Notes under the pieces: generated by a model
What the model was told of the DNA's origin: nothing
What the model saw: the letters and a program-made list of their open reading frames with translations, nothing else
Databases searched by the model: none
Program-made: the position numbers and the translations under genes
NCBI RefSeq assembly: GCF_004348685.1
Contig: NZ_SMKO01000095.1
Span: forward strand, 1-35,126
Direction of reading: 5' to 3'
Source: Nonomuraea deserti
GTDB lineage: Bacteria > Actinomycetota > Actinomycetes > Streptosporangiales > Streptosporangiaceae
Length of the DNA stretch: 35,126 nucleotides
Part shown: positions 7,316 to 15,234 of the stretch, piece after piece
How the letters are laid out: each line of letters starts with the position of its first letter
How positions within the stretch are numbered: position 1 is the first letter of the stretch

Positions 7316-7344
7316 ATCAAGGATGCCCCTGACATCGTTGTCAA
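7316..7344 (-). promoter_or_regulatory. Importer promoter with LacI-type operator
   Basis: On the minus strand a consensus -35 TTGACA (7344-7339) is embedded in TGACAACGATGTCA (7330-7343). That is a 14-bp palindrome with central CG and 6 of 7 matching base pairs, the form of LacI/GalR operators. A weak -10 (CTTGAT, 7321-7316) follows at 17 bp and would start transcription at or next to the ATG at 7309. No LacI-family gene is in the window. Confidence 0.55.
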
Positions 7345-7391
7345 GACCGGAACCCGATCCCGGGTCCGGAGTGTCCGTTCGCCGCGGAAGA

Positions 7392-10151
7392 TCAGGGAGC
7401 CCGGAAACGCGTACCTGTGACCGGGCAGGGTGCGCGCAGGGCGGCGAGTTCTTTGCGGGCCTCCTCCTCGCGGGCGGGGATGAGAAGGAGGGTGCAGGCC
7501 CGCTCGTAGCGGGCGCCGATGCGTTCCCAGGCTTCGACCGCGGCGGACAGCTCGCCCACGTCGTCGTGGAGGCGGCCGGCGGCACGGGTGAGGCAGGCGG
7601 CGGCCCAGCCGTTCTCCGCGGCGGCGTCGGACAACGCGGAGGCGAGCAGTCCGGCCGCGTCGGGAAGTCCGGCGGCGACGGCGAGTTCGGCGCCGGCTGC
7701 GCGGGCGTACGTCCGGTACCAGTCCTGTGGCGCGAAGTCCGCGAAGGCCCTCTCCACCAGTGCGGCGTCGGCCCTGCCCGATCGCAGTGCGGTCCGGGCG
7801 TCGACGAAAGCGGCGAAGGAGGCGAGGTAGCGGGACCGGGCGCCGCCGGCGACCCGCTCCGCGCGGATCCGCCACACCCTGAAGCCGGCCTCCTCCCCCA
7901 GCAGCCCGTGCGCCAGGGCGAGGGCCGCCACCGCCGGAGACATCCAGGCGAGAGGGCTGCCCGCCTCCTCGCAGACGTCCCACAGGGTGGGCGCGTGGCT
8001 CAGCGCCTCGCCGAGGTCGCCGGTGAGGACCAGCGGCGGGATGAGGGTGCTCACCGCGACCGGCGACCGGTCCCCGATCAGGTCGTCGGCGGCGGCGAGC
8101 CTGGCCGTGGAGAGCGCGGCGGGCAGATCCCCGGCCGCGACGGCGCAGGACGCCGCCATGTGGAACGTGTCGGTGATCTCCGGCGCCGGGTACGGGACGT
8201 CGCGCGGCATCGCCGGCAGCAGGCCGACCCGCTCGGCGGCGACCCGGTGCGCGTCGCGGAACCGTCCGGCGGTGAGGGCGGCGATCCCGGACGCGTCGAG
8301 CGCCCCGCAGATCAGCACGGGGTCGCCGGTCGCGCGGGCGGCGGCGACCGCGTCGTCGATCATGGACGGCTCCGGGGTCACCTTCTCCTCGCGGGCGTTC
8401 CATACGCGGGCGGCGGCGAGATGGGCGGCGACGACGGGATCACGGTGGTCACCGGCGGACGAGGCGAGATCGAGGAGCTCCCGCAGGCGGGAGTACGGGA
8501 CCTCCGTCTCGAATCCGGACGGGTGCCGGGCGGCGGTCGCGACGGCGAACGCGAGCGCGACCGCCTCGGCGTTGCCGTCTCCGGCCGCGCGGGCCCGTTC
8601 CGCCGAGGCGAGAAGCAGGTCGAACGCGCGGCCCGTGTCGATGAGGGCGTGCGCGGCGTCCGCGGCGTTCCGGAGGTCGAGGGCGGCCTCGCCGGGTGTG
8701 GGCGCCCGCCGCGCCGCCTCCTCGTAGTGGCCGGGCACCTCGCGCAGGAACCTCCGGGCGTAGGTGAGGTGGGCGAGCGACCGGGCCAGCCCGTGCGGTA
8801 CGGGCGCGCGGCCGGGCGGTGCGCCGGCGAGGGCCGCCCGCAGGTCGTCGGCGACGGCGTCGAACTCGCCCCGCCAGTCACCGTCCAGCCCGAGCTCCAG
8901 ACCGGCGCCCGTCGCCGCGGCCCACTCCAGGTACCGGCGGCGGACGGCGTCGCCGTCGGCGCTCGTCTCCAGCCGCTCGGCGGCGAAGGCGCGGATGGTC
9001 TCCGGCAGCCGCCACCGGCCTGCCGCGGGACCCGCGACGAGGCTCTTGTCGACCAGCCGCCCGAGCAGGTCGGCGGGATGGCGGGCGTCCGGTGCGACGG
9101 CGGCGACCGCCGCCAGGTCGAATCCGCCGGCGAAGACCGCGAGGCGGCGGAACAACTCCCGCTCGTCACGGGCGAGCAGGTCGTGGCTCCAGGCCAGCAC
9201 CGCGCGCAGTGAGCGGTGCCGTTCCACGGCCCCGCGGCCGCCGGCCAGCAGCCCCAGCACGTCGTCCAGGGCGGACAGCAGCCCCGCCACGCCCAGTGAC
9301 GCGCTGCGCGCCGCGGCCAGCTCGATGGCCAGCGGCATCCCGTCCAGCCGGCCGCACAGGTCGGTGACGTCGGACCGGGCGGCGGCGAACCCGGGGTCGG
9401 CCGCGGCGGCCCGGTCGAGGAAGAGCCGTTCGGCGTCGGAGTTCAGCGGCAGCGGCGGGACGGGGACGGTCCGCTCGCCCGGCACGCCGATCCGCTCGCG
9501 GCTGGTCGTCAGGACGGTCACGGTGGCGCAGCCGGACAGCAGCCGTTCGATGAAGGCGGCGACGGCGTCCACGAGGTGCTCGCAGTTGTCGAGGACGAGC
9601 AACGACCGCCCGCGGCCGAGATGCCGCGCGACGGCGTCCTCCAGCGCCTGCCCGGGCCGTTCCGTCACGCCGAGGGCCGACGCCACCGCCTCCGCGACGA
9701 AGCCCTCGCGCACCGGCACCAGATCGACGAACGCGCCGCCCAGCGGGAACGAGGACGCGGCCGACTCCGCCACCACGGCCGCCAGGCGGGTCTTGCCGAT
9801 CCCGCCCGTGCCCAGCAGGGTCACCACCCTGGCCTCCCGGAGCAGGCTGAGGGCGAGGTCCTTCTCGGCGGCGCGGCCGAAGAACGCCGTACGCGGCGAC
9901 GGCGGGCCGGCCAGGTGGCCGGGCGGCGGGGTTTCGCGCCGCCCGGCCACGTCGGCGAGGGCCCACCTGTCCGCGACGCCGTATTTGCGCAGCAGTGATG
10001 AGATGTGGCTTTCGACCGTGCGTACGGAGATGTGCAGCCGCCCGGCGATCTGGGCGTTGGACAGCCGAGCGCCGAGCGCCGCGAGGACCTCCGCCTCACG
10101 TCGGGAGATCCCGGCCGGCCGCTCGAAGTTCACCACGCCAGTGTGACCCAT
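7392..10151 (-). CDS. LuxR-HTH / NB-ARC-like ATPase / TPR regulator
   Basis: Large cytosolic transcription regulator, 919 residues, of STAND-ATPase design. Residues about 14-70 are a LuxR/GerE helix-turn-helix (SRREAEVLAALGARLSNAQIA, then ISVRTVESHISSLLRKYGV), unusually at the N-terminus. The ATPase follows: Walker A GTGGIGKTR near residue 115, Walker B LLVLDNCEH, sensor TTSRERIGVPGE, and the NB-ARC GLPL-type motif GMPLAIELAAARS. A winged-helix segment (LFRRLAVFAGGF) and about 500 residues of TPR-like helices follow. An effector probably binds the TPR part and releases ATP-gated DNA binding. It is divergent from the reductase gene at 10280, a likely target. The ATG at 10151 lacks a good ribosome site; GTGs at 10136 and 10133 are alternatives. 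Confidence 0.88.
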   Translation of the reverse strand: MGHTGVVNFERPAGISRREAEVLAALGARLSNAQIAGRLHISVRTVESHISSLLRKYGVADRWALADVAGRRETPPPGHLAGPPSPRTAFFGRAAEKDLALSLLREARVVTLLGTGGIGKTRLAAVVAESAASSFPLGGAFVDLVPVREGFVAEAVASALGVTERPGQALEDAVARHLGRGRSLLVLDNCEHLVDAVAAFIERLLSGCATVTVLTTSRERIGVPGERTVPVPPLPLNSDAERLFLDRAAAADPGFAAARSDVTDLCGRLDGMPLAIELAAARSASLGVAGLLSALDDVLGLLAGGRGAVERHRSLRAVLAWSHDLLARDERELFRRLAVFAGGFDLAAVAAVAPDARHPADLLGRLVDKSLVAGPAAGRWRLPETIRAFAAERLETSADGDAVRRRYLEWAAATGAGLELGLDGDWRGEFDAVADDLRAALAGAPPGRAPVPHGLARSLAHLTYARRFLREVPGHYEEAARRAPTPGEAALDLRNAADAAHALIDTGRAFDLLLASAERARAAGDGNAEAVALAFAVATAARHPSGFETEVPYSRLRELLDLASSAGDHRDPVVAAHLAAARVWNAREEKVTPEPSMIDDAVAAARATGDPVLICGALDASGIAALTAGRFRDAHRVAAERVGLLPAMPRDVPYPAPEITDTFHMAASCAVAAGDLPAALSTARLAAADDLIGDRSPVAVSTLIPPLVLTGDLGEALSHAPTLWDVCEEAGSPLAWMSPAVAALALAHGLLGEEAGFRVWRIRAERVAGGARSRYLASFAAFVDARTALRSGRADAALVERAFADFAPQDWYRTYARAAGAELAVAAGLPDAAGLLASALSDAAAENGWAAACLTRAAGRLHDDVGELSAAVEAWERIGARYERACTLLLIPAREEEARKELAALRAPCPVTGTRFRAP

Positions 10152-10152
10152 C

Positions 10153-10207
10153 CCGGCATCGGTGCCGGCTTCCCGGTGTCTCCGAGGTGTCTCCGAGGTG
10201 TCTCCGT
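10153..10207. promoter_or_regulatory. Inverted repeat and three 11-bp direct repeats
   Basis: CCGGCA-TCGG-TGCCGG (10153-10168) is a perfect hairpin-capable dyad abutting the LuxR-ATPase start codon. Next come three tandem copies of GGTGTCTCCGA (10175-10185, 10186-10196, 10197-10207; the last ends in T). The 11-bp period equals one helical turn, the spacing used by SARP/AfsR-like and OmpR-type cooperative binders. It is the probable binding array for the neighbouring regulator, controlling both divergent genes. Confidence 0.6.
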
Positions 10208-10279
10208 GATGGCACGGATGTCCGCGACACGGGCGCGGGCGCAGGCTGGTCCCACCCGAATCCGAGAACGGAGAAACCC

Positions 10280-10840
10280 ATGCGACGCATCATCAACTCC
10301 ACGTTCGTGACGATCGACGGCGTCATCAAGGACCCGCAGGACTGGCCGTCGCTGGACGCCGGCGGCGATGCGAACGCGCAGACGGATCTGCTGCTCGGCT
10401 GTGACGGCGTGCTGCTCGGCCGGCACACCTACCACAGCTTCGCCTCGGTGTGGCAGGGACGGTCCGGCGACCCGTACACCGACAGGATCAACGCCGTGTC
10501 GAAGTACGTCGTCTCGACCACCATGGACAAGGCGGACTGGGAGAACACCACCGTCATCGGCGGCGACGTGGCCGCCGAGGCAGCCCGGCTCAAGGACGGA
10601 CCGGGCGGCGACATCGTGCAGTACGGGTTCGGCAGGCTCTCCCACACCCTGATGGAGCACGGCCTGCTCGACGAGCTCCGGCTCTGGGTCCACCCGTTCT
10701 TCGTGGGCAGGGCCGGCGGCGACGGCCTGCTGTTCCGGGAGGGCACCCGGTCGAGGTTCGACCTCGTCGAGAGCAGGGCGTACACGTCCGGTGTCGTCCT
10801 GCTGTCCTACCGGCTGAAGGAGTCGGTGGCCGGATCCTGA
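10280..10840 (+). CDS. Dihydrofolate reductase-like (RibD C-terminal) protein
   Basis: A 186-residue NADPH-dependent reductase-fold protein, predicted cytosolic, of the RibD_C/YyaP-type family common in actinomycetes; the substrate is not established. It starts RRIINSTFVTIDGVIKDPQDW, contains LLGRHTYHSFASVW (the TY motif near the cofactor site), KYVVSTTMD, GGDIVQYGFGRL and LRLWVHPFFVGRAGGDGLLF, all in family order. The ATG at 10280 follows GGAG at 7 nt. It faces away from the LuxR-ATPase gene across shared 11-bp repeats, and ends before a strong bidirectional hairpin. Confidence 0.88.
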   Translation: MRRIINSTFVTIDGVIKDPQDWPSLDAGGDANAQTDLLLGCDGVLLGRHTYHSFASVWQGRSGDPYTDRINAVSKYVVSTTMDKADWENTTVIGGDVAAEAARLKDGPGGDIVQYGFGRLSHTLMEHGLLDELRLWVHPFFVGRAGGDGLLFREGTRSRFDLVESRAYTSGVVLLSYRLKESVAGS

Positions 10841-10893
10841 TGCCCGGCCTGTCCGGACGGGTCGTCCGGTGGCCGGGTGCCCCGAGAACACGC

Positions 10894-10929
10894 GGAGGGC
10901 GGGGCCGCATGCCTGCGGACCCGCCCTCC
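10894..10929. terminator. Strong bidirectional hairpin between convergent genes
   Basis: GGAGGGCGGG (10894-10903) pairs perfectly with CCCGCCCTCC (10920-10929). After one G-A mismatch an inner stem CCGCA/TGCGG continues to a TGCC loop. It lies between the convergent reductase and coiled-coil genes, with no U-tract, as is normal in high-GC actinomycetes. Confidence 0.85.
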
Positions 10930-10944
10930 GGGAGGGGCTCGAAG

Positions 10945-11685
10945 TTAGTTCACGTCGAGCTTGCGCTGGATGGCGACGAGCATGTCCATCATCGCGAGCT
11001 GCGTCCCCTGCAGCCCGTCGACCTTGGTCTCCAGCCCGTCGAGCCTGCGGTCGGTCTCCGCGAACTTGGCGTCGACCTTGGCGTCGAGCGCCGACACCTT
11101 CGAGTCCAGTTCGGTGACTTTGCCGTCGAGGACGTCGACCTTGGTCTCCACCGTCCCCACCCTCACGTCCAGGGCATCGACCTTGCCGCCGAGAGCGTCG
11201 ACCTTGGTCTCCACCGTCCCAACCCTCACGTCCAGGGCATCGACCTTGGTCTCCACCGTCCCCACCCTCACGTCCAGAGCGTCGACCTTGCCGCCGAGAG
11301 CGTCGACCTTGGTCTCCACCGTCCCCACCCTCACGTCCAGGGCATCGACCTTGGTCTCCACCGTCCCCACCCTCACGTCCAGAGCATCGACCTTGCCGCC
11401 GAGAGCGTCGACCTTGGTCTCCACCGTCCCCACCCTGGAGTCCAGGGCATCGACCTTGCCGCCGAGAGCGTCGACCTTGGTCTCCACCGTGCCGACCCTG
11501 GAGTCCAGGGCATCGACCTTGGCGTCGATAGTGGTGACCTTCATGTCGACGATCTTGACGCGGGAACCCACGCCGTTGACGCGCTCGGTGAGCTGCTGTC
11601 CCAATTCCATGCGATCCGCCCGAATGTTGACGAACTCGGTGGCCAACTCGTTAGCGAGTTTGACGGCAGTGTCCTTGTAGCTCAA
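10945..11685 (-). CDS. Perfect-heptad coiled-coil protein
   Basis: Protein of 246 residues, function unknown, with no signal peptide or membrane span, so predicted cytosolic. From about residue 45 to 220 it is uninterrupted heptads with Val at a and Leu/Val at d. Three unit types, KVDALDx, RVGTVET and KVDALGG, repeat in the order ABC ABC ABABC ABABC AB. The C-terminus (LDGLETKVDGLQGTQLAMMDMLVAIQRKL) is less regular. The TTG at 11685 is chosen because AGGGGAG precedes it by 6 nt. An ATG at 11877 is in frame but would overlap the kinase gene and run through AT-rich promoter-like DNA. It lies downstream of the two-component pair on the same strand. It may be a scaffold or spacer; resemblance to tail-fibre or DUF1640-type coils is generic. 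Confidence 0.75.
   Translation of the reverse strand: MSYKDTAVKLANELATEFVNIRADRMELGQQLTERVNGVGSRVKIVDMKVTTIDAKVDALDSRVGTVETKVDALGGKVDALDSRVGTVETKVDALGGKVDALDVRVGTVETKVDALDVRVGTVETKVDALGGKVDALDVRVGTVETKVDALDVRVGTVETKVDALGGKVDALDVRVGTVETKVDVLDGKVTELDSKVSALDAKVDAKFAETDRRLDGLETKVDGLQGTQLAMMDMLVAIQRKLDVN
11122..11520 (-). repeat. 21-bp tandem repeats encoding heptads
   Basis: Tandem 21-bp units (grouped as 42- and 63-bp blocks) encode KVDALDx/RVGTVET/KVDALGG. Many adjacent copies differ by 0-2 bases, so the array has expanded or been homogenised recently and copy number may vary between strains. Confidence 0.85.
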
Positions 11686-11711
11686 CTCGATCTCCCCTAC
11701 CTTTGGAGGCA

Positions 11712-11762
11712 GGGACCGGGGATGTAATGGATCTCCGGTCCCGTTCTTTTGCCACGAGAATA
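11712..11762 (-). promoter_or_regulatory. Leader of coiled-coil gene: -10 box and hairpin
   Basis: The AT-richer gap 11686-11855 (170 bp) holds a plausible minus-strand -10 TATTCT (11762-11757). A stem-loop lies between it and the TTG start: GGGACCGG (minus) with CCGGTCCC, arms 11735-11742 and 11712-11719, loop 15 nt. On the plus strand the hairpin is followed by GTTCTTTT, so it could also stop antisense transcription. Confidence 0.4.
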
Positions 11763-11855
11763 CATTGCCGAGCGCCGGGCCACGAAATGTGACCGAGAAA
11801 AATTTCCCCTGGTCAGCGCGCCATTCAGGGCAAAATTCGGACCTATCCGAATAAA

Positions 11856-13244
11856 TTAGCCAGACGTTTTTCTCCATTCATCACTTTGCACGTCAAGCGG
11901 CATTGTCCGTTCCGTCCGGCGATCGGGTGTTCCCGGCAGATCCATGGTGGCGACCGCTCCGCCGCCACGCGCGTTCTCCAGGCGCACCGACCCTCCCGCC
12001 TCCGCGACTGCCTGCGCCACGATCGCCAGGCCCAGCCCCGACCCGGGCAGGCCGCGCGCCGAGGACGAGCGCCAGAAGCGCTCGAACACGTGCGGAAGGT
12101 CCTCCTCGGACAGCCCTGGGCCGTGGTCGCGCACGGTCAGCCGGCCGCCGCGCAGGCTCACCTCGACCTGGCCTCCGGGGCTGAACTTGGCGGCGTTGTC
12201 GATGAGGTTGAGTACGGCACGTTCCAAGGAGGCGGCGGCGCCGACGACGTACCACGGGCTCAGGTCGGTGACGACCTCGGCGCCGCGCAGCCGGGCGCGC
12301 TCGACGGCGGCGGTGACCACCTCGTGGAAGGCCAGCTCGACGTGCGGCTCGTGGTCGGCGTCGCCCTTTGCCAGCTGGAGCAGGTCGCCGACGAGCGTGG
12401 ACAGCTCGGCGAACTGCGCCTTCACGTTGACCAGCAGGCGCTCCTTGGCCCCCGGGTCGAGGCTGCGGCCGGTCTGCTCGCTGCGCAGCAGCAGGTCGAT
12501 GTTGGTGCGCAGGGTGGTGAGTGGGGTGCGCAGCTCGTGGCCGGCGTCGGCGACGAGTTGCTGCTGGCGCTCGCGGGAGCCGGCCAGCGCCGCGGTCATG
12601 GCGTTGAAGGACGAGCTCAGGCGGGCGATCTCGTCGTTGCCCTTGACGGGGATACGGGTGCCGAGGTCCTCGGTCTGGGCGATGTGCTCGACCGCCTTCG
12701 TGAGGTCTCCGACGGGGCGGAGCGCGGCGCGGGAGATGATCAGGCCCGCCCAGGCGGCGCCGAACACGCCCACGGCCGCGACGGCCGCCAGCGCCAGGGC
12801 GGTGTTCCGCAAGGTCCGCCTGGTGTGGTAGAGCGGCGCCGCCTCCAGGACGGCGACGCCGGGAGAGAAGTTCGAGATCACCACGCGGACCGGCTTGCCG
12901 TCGCGGGTCACACCGTCACGGCAGATCGGTTTGCGGCGGTCGTCGGCCAGGGCCAGATCCTCCTCCGTCCACACGATGGGCGCGCCGAGCGAGCACGTGG
13001 TGCCGTCGGCGCGCAGCAGCATCGCCATGCCGGCGTACTCGTCGGACGAGCCCTGAGGGGTGCAGTGGTGGAGGAGGAAGTCCCTGTCGCCGGACTCCTC
13101 CGGGTCCTGGATGGTCTGGTCGAGCTGCTTGATCAGCTGGTTCTGGACGATGAACCACGACATGCCCGCGCACACCGTGATGGCCAGCGCCACGGCCACC
13201 GTGACGAGGAGGGTGAGGCGGGACCGCAGGCTCCCTCGTCTCAC
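11856..13244 (-). CDS. Sensor histidine kinase
   Basis: Membrane sensor kinase of 462 residues, partner of the response regulator encoded just upstream. TM1 spans about residues 10-33, an extracytoplasmic domain about 35-145 with Cys at about 61, 84 and 108, TM2 about 149-170, and HAMP about 171-225. The H-box is VADAGHELRTPLTTLRTN (His236), then NLIDNAAKF (N-box), VRDHGPGLSEEDLPHVFERF (G1/F) and GSGLGLAIV (G2). The domain order fits MprB/TcrS-like OmpR partners. The GTG start at 13244 overlaps the regulator's TGA (GTGA), giving translational coupling. The signal is unknown; the cysteines might sense redox or bind metal. Confidence 0.93.
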   Translation of the reverse strand: MRRGSLRSRLTLLVTVAVALAITVCAGMSWFIVQNQLIKQLDQTIQDPEESGDRDFLLHHCTPQGSSDEYAGMAMLLRADGTTCSLGAPIVWTEEDLALADDRRKPICRDGVTRDGKPVRVVISNFSPGVAVLEAAPLYHTRRTLRNTALALAAVAAVGVFGAAWAGLIISRAALRPVGDLTKAVEHIAQTEDLGTRIPVKGNDEIARLSSSFNAMTAALAGSRERQQQLVADAGHELRTPLTTLRTNIDLLLRSEQTGRSLDPGAKERLLVNVKAQFAELSTLVGDLLQLAKGDADHEPHVELAFHEVVTAAVERARLRGAEVVTDLSPWYVVGAAASLERAVLNLIDNAAKFSPGGQVEVSLRGGRLTVRDHGPGLSEEDLPHVFERFWRSSSARGLPGSGLGLAIVAQAVAEAGGSVRLENARGGGAVATMDLPGTPDRRTERTMPLDVQSDEWRKTSG

Positions 13245-13942
13245 GGCGCCGCTCTCAGGACGTATCCCACGCCGCGCACCGTGTGGATCACGCGCGACTC
13301 TCCCCCGGCCTCGGTCTTGCGCCGCAGGTACATCACGTAGACGTCGAGCGAGTTGGAGGTCGGCTCGAAGTCGAATCCCCACACCTCGCTCAAAATCTGG
13401 TCCCTGGTCAGCACCTGGCGCGGGTGCGCGAGGAACAGCTCCATCAGCAGGTATTCGGTCCTGGTCAGGTCGAGCCTGCGGTCGCCGCGCGTGACCTCCC
13501 TGGTCGCCGGGTCCATGCGCAGGTCGTCGTACGTGAGCGCGTCGCCGGTCTCGGCCGTGCCGGCGCTGAGCGCGCCGCGCCGCAGCAGCGCGCGCACCCT
13601 GGCCAGCAGCTCGTCCAGCTCGAACGGCTTGACGAGGTAGTCGTCGGCGCCCGCGTCGAGCCCGGAGACCCGGTCGCCGACCGCGTCGCGGGCCGTCAGC
13701 ATGAGGACGGGGATGTGGTTGCCGGACGCCCGCAGCCGGCGGCACGCGGTCAGCCCGTCGAGGCGCGGCATCATGACGTCGAGCAGCACCCCGTCGAACG
13801 AGTCGCTCGCCAGGGCCTCCAGCGCCGCGTGCCCGTCGCCGGCCGTGACGACCTTGTAGCCCTCGAACTCGAGGCTCGACTGGAGCGCCTCGCGCAACGC
13901 GGGCTCGTCGTCCACCACCAGCAACCGTGCGGGCTCACTCAT
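13241..13942 (-). CDS. OmpR/PhoB-family response regulator
   Basis: DNA-binding response regulator of 233 residues. The receiver domain has LLVVDDEP (acidic pocket), phospho-acceptor Asp55 in GVLLDVMMPRLDG, the switch Thr in LMLTARD and Lys in DDYLVKPFEL. Residues about 135-230 form the winged helix (LDLTRTEYLLMELFLAHP, QVLTRDQILSEVWG, SLDVYVMYLRRKTE, VRGVGYVLR). The ATG at 13942 has no ribosome site, but a -10 box ends 7 nt upstream, so the mRNA is probably leaderless. It sits 62 bp after the P450 stop codon with its own promoter and a probable autoregulatory site. Confidence 0.94.
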   Translation of the reverse strand: MSEPARLLVVDDEPALREALQSSLEFEGYKVVTAGDGHAALEALASDSFDGVLLDVMMPRLDGLTACRRLRASGNHIPVLMLTARDAVGDRVSGLDAGADDYLVKPFELDELLARVRALLRRGALSAGTAETGDALTYDDLRMDPATREVTRGDRRLDLTRTEYLLMELFLAHPRQVLTRDQILSEVWGFDFEPTSNSLDVYVMYLRRKTEAGGESRVIHTVRGVGYVLRAAP

Positions 13943-13949
13943 GCTGCAA

Positions 13950-13982
13950 ACGCTAGAGGTTCATCATGAAAAGGTGATGAAC
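13950..13982 (-). promoter_or_regulatory. Autoregulatory leaderless promoter of response regulator
   Basis: A -10 TAGCGT (minus, 13955-13950) lies 7 nt before the ATG. Upstream, two direct 11-bp units TTCATCACCTT and TTCATGATGAA (minus, 13981-13971 and 13970-13960) cover the -35 position. The same DNA reads as an inverted repeat GTTCATCA-N8-TGATGAAC. Tandem 11-bp direct repeats at -35 are the usual site of PhoB-type activators. Confidence 0.6.
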
Positions 13983-14004
13983 GCCCTCGGTTCTTTTCCG
14001 TGGA

Positions 14005-15207
14005 TCACCACGCGACGGGCAACGCCTTGAGCCCGAAGATGGGGCTTTCGTGCTTGACGGGCACGTCATCATCCGCCACCGTGACCCGCAGGCCGGGCAG
14101 CCGCTCGAACAACGTGCGCAGCGCGATCTCCAGCTCCGCCCTGGCCAGGTTCTGGCCGAGGCACTGGTGCACCCCGTAGCCGAAGGCCACGTGGTGCCGG
14201 GCGGAGCGGCCGATGTCGAACTCGTCCGGCCGTTCGAACGCCCGCTCGTCCCGGTTGGCGGACGCTCCGAGCACGAAGATGCCCTCGCCCTTCCTGACGA
14301 ACTGCCCGCCGATCTCCTGGTCCTCGGTGGCCACGCGGTCGAACGCCACCCAGTCCACGACTGAGAGGTAGCGCAGCAGTTCGTCGACGGCCACGGGCCA
14401 CAGGCCGGGGTCCGCGCGCAGCGCGGCGAGCTGGGCAGGGTGGCGCATGAGCGTGAGCGCGGCGAGCGGGATCATGTTCGCGGTGGTCTCGTGGCCGGCG
14501 ACGAGCAGCAGGAACATCACGCCCACGATCTCGTCGTGGCTGAGCGCCTCGGTGCCGAGCAGCCGGCCGAGCAGGTCGTCCGCCGGGTCCGCCTCCCGCT
14601 TGGTGACCAGCGCGTCGAGGAAACCCCTGATCTCCATCGCCGCGGCGTGACGCGTCTCCTGGTCGTCGGCGGACGAGATCATGACGCGGGTCCGTGACTG
14701 GAAGAACTCGCGGTCGGCGTACGGGACCCCGAGCAGCCGGCAGATGACCAGCGAAGGCAGTGCCAGCCCGAACGCCTCCACCAGCTCCGCCTCGGGCCCC
14801 TTGGCGATCATGTCGTCGATGAGCTCGTCGGCGATCCGCTGGATGGCGGGCCGCAGCTCTCTCATCCGCCTGACGGTGAACTCGGGGATGAGCAGCCGCC
14901 GGAACCTGCCGTGCTCGGGCGGGTCCAGGTCGATGAAGTGGCCGACGGCGAACTCCTCCATGAACGCGTCCCGCTCGGAGGTCGAGGGCTCGGCGCTCAT
15001 CGCGCCGCTCGGGTGGCCGGGGGTGGCCGGGTTGGTGCTGATGCCCGTGCCCGAGAGGACCTGCCGGGCCTCGGCGTGCCGCGTGACCAGCCACACGTCA
15101 CCGCCGGGCAGCTTGGTTCGGACGAGCGGGGCCTGCTCGCGCATGCGCTCGTACGCGGGTGGGGGTGCGAACGGGCAGGTGCGCGGGATGGGGAAGTTCT
15201 CGGCCAT
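14005..15207 (-). CDS. Cytochrome P450
   Basis: Soluble bacterial P450 monooxygenase of 400 residues (CYP105/107-like class by appearance), needing ferredoxin and reductase that are not encoded here. It has the N-terminal FPIPRTCPFAPPPAYERMR, the helix-C heme contact HGRFRRLL, the I-helix oxygen-activating AGHETTANM near residue 240, ExxR in VDELLRYLS, and the heme loop FGYGVHQCLGQNLARAE with Cys349. The ATG at 15207 follows GGGAGCAG. It is divergent from a TetR regulator with a shared 30-bp operator, so induction by its substrate or product via TetR is likely. Confidence 0.94.
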   Translation of the reverse strand: MAENFPIPRTCPFAPPPAYERMREQAPLVRTKLPGGDVWLVTRHAEARQVLSGTGISTNPATPGHPSGAMSAEPSTSERDAFMEEFAVGHFIDLDPPEHGRFRRLLIPEFTVRRMRELRPAIQRIADELIDDMIAKGPEAELVEAFGLALPSLVICRLLGVPYADREFFQSRTRVMISSADDQETRHAAAMEIRGFLDALVTKREADPADDLLGRLLGTEALSHDEIVGVMFLLLVAGHETTANMIPLAALTLMRHPAQLAALRADPGLWPVAVDELLRYLSVVDWVAFDRVATEDQEIGGQFVRKGEGIFVLGASANRDERAFERPDEFDIGRSARHHVAFGYGVHQCLGQNLARAELEIALRTLFERLPGLRVTVADDDVPVKHESPIFGLKALPVAW

Positions 15208-15234
15208 AGTCTGCTCCCAACGAGTCCGGCATCA

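Noticed and set aside
7323..9212. 629-codon plus-strand frame opposite the LuxR/NB-ARC gene
   Set aside because: Gly/Arg/Val-rich shadow with no motifs, antisense to a gene with a complete set of ATPase and HTH motifs.
11122..11520. Tandem repeats considered as a CRISPR array
   Set aside because: Units are 21 bp, contiguous and in frame with heptads; there are no unique spacers and no cas genes.
10945..11685. Coiled-coil gene as phage tail fibre or prophage remnant
   Set aside because: No phage gene is nearby, base composition matches the surroundings, and the match to fibre proteins is only generic coiled coil.
11856..13745. 629-codon frame extending the histidine kinase
   Set aside because: The extension is the response regulator out of frame; the GTG at 13244 gives the normal TM1 start and stop/start overlap.
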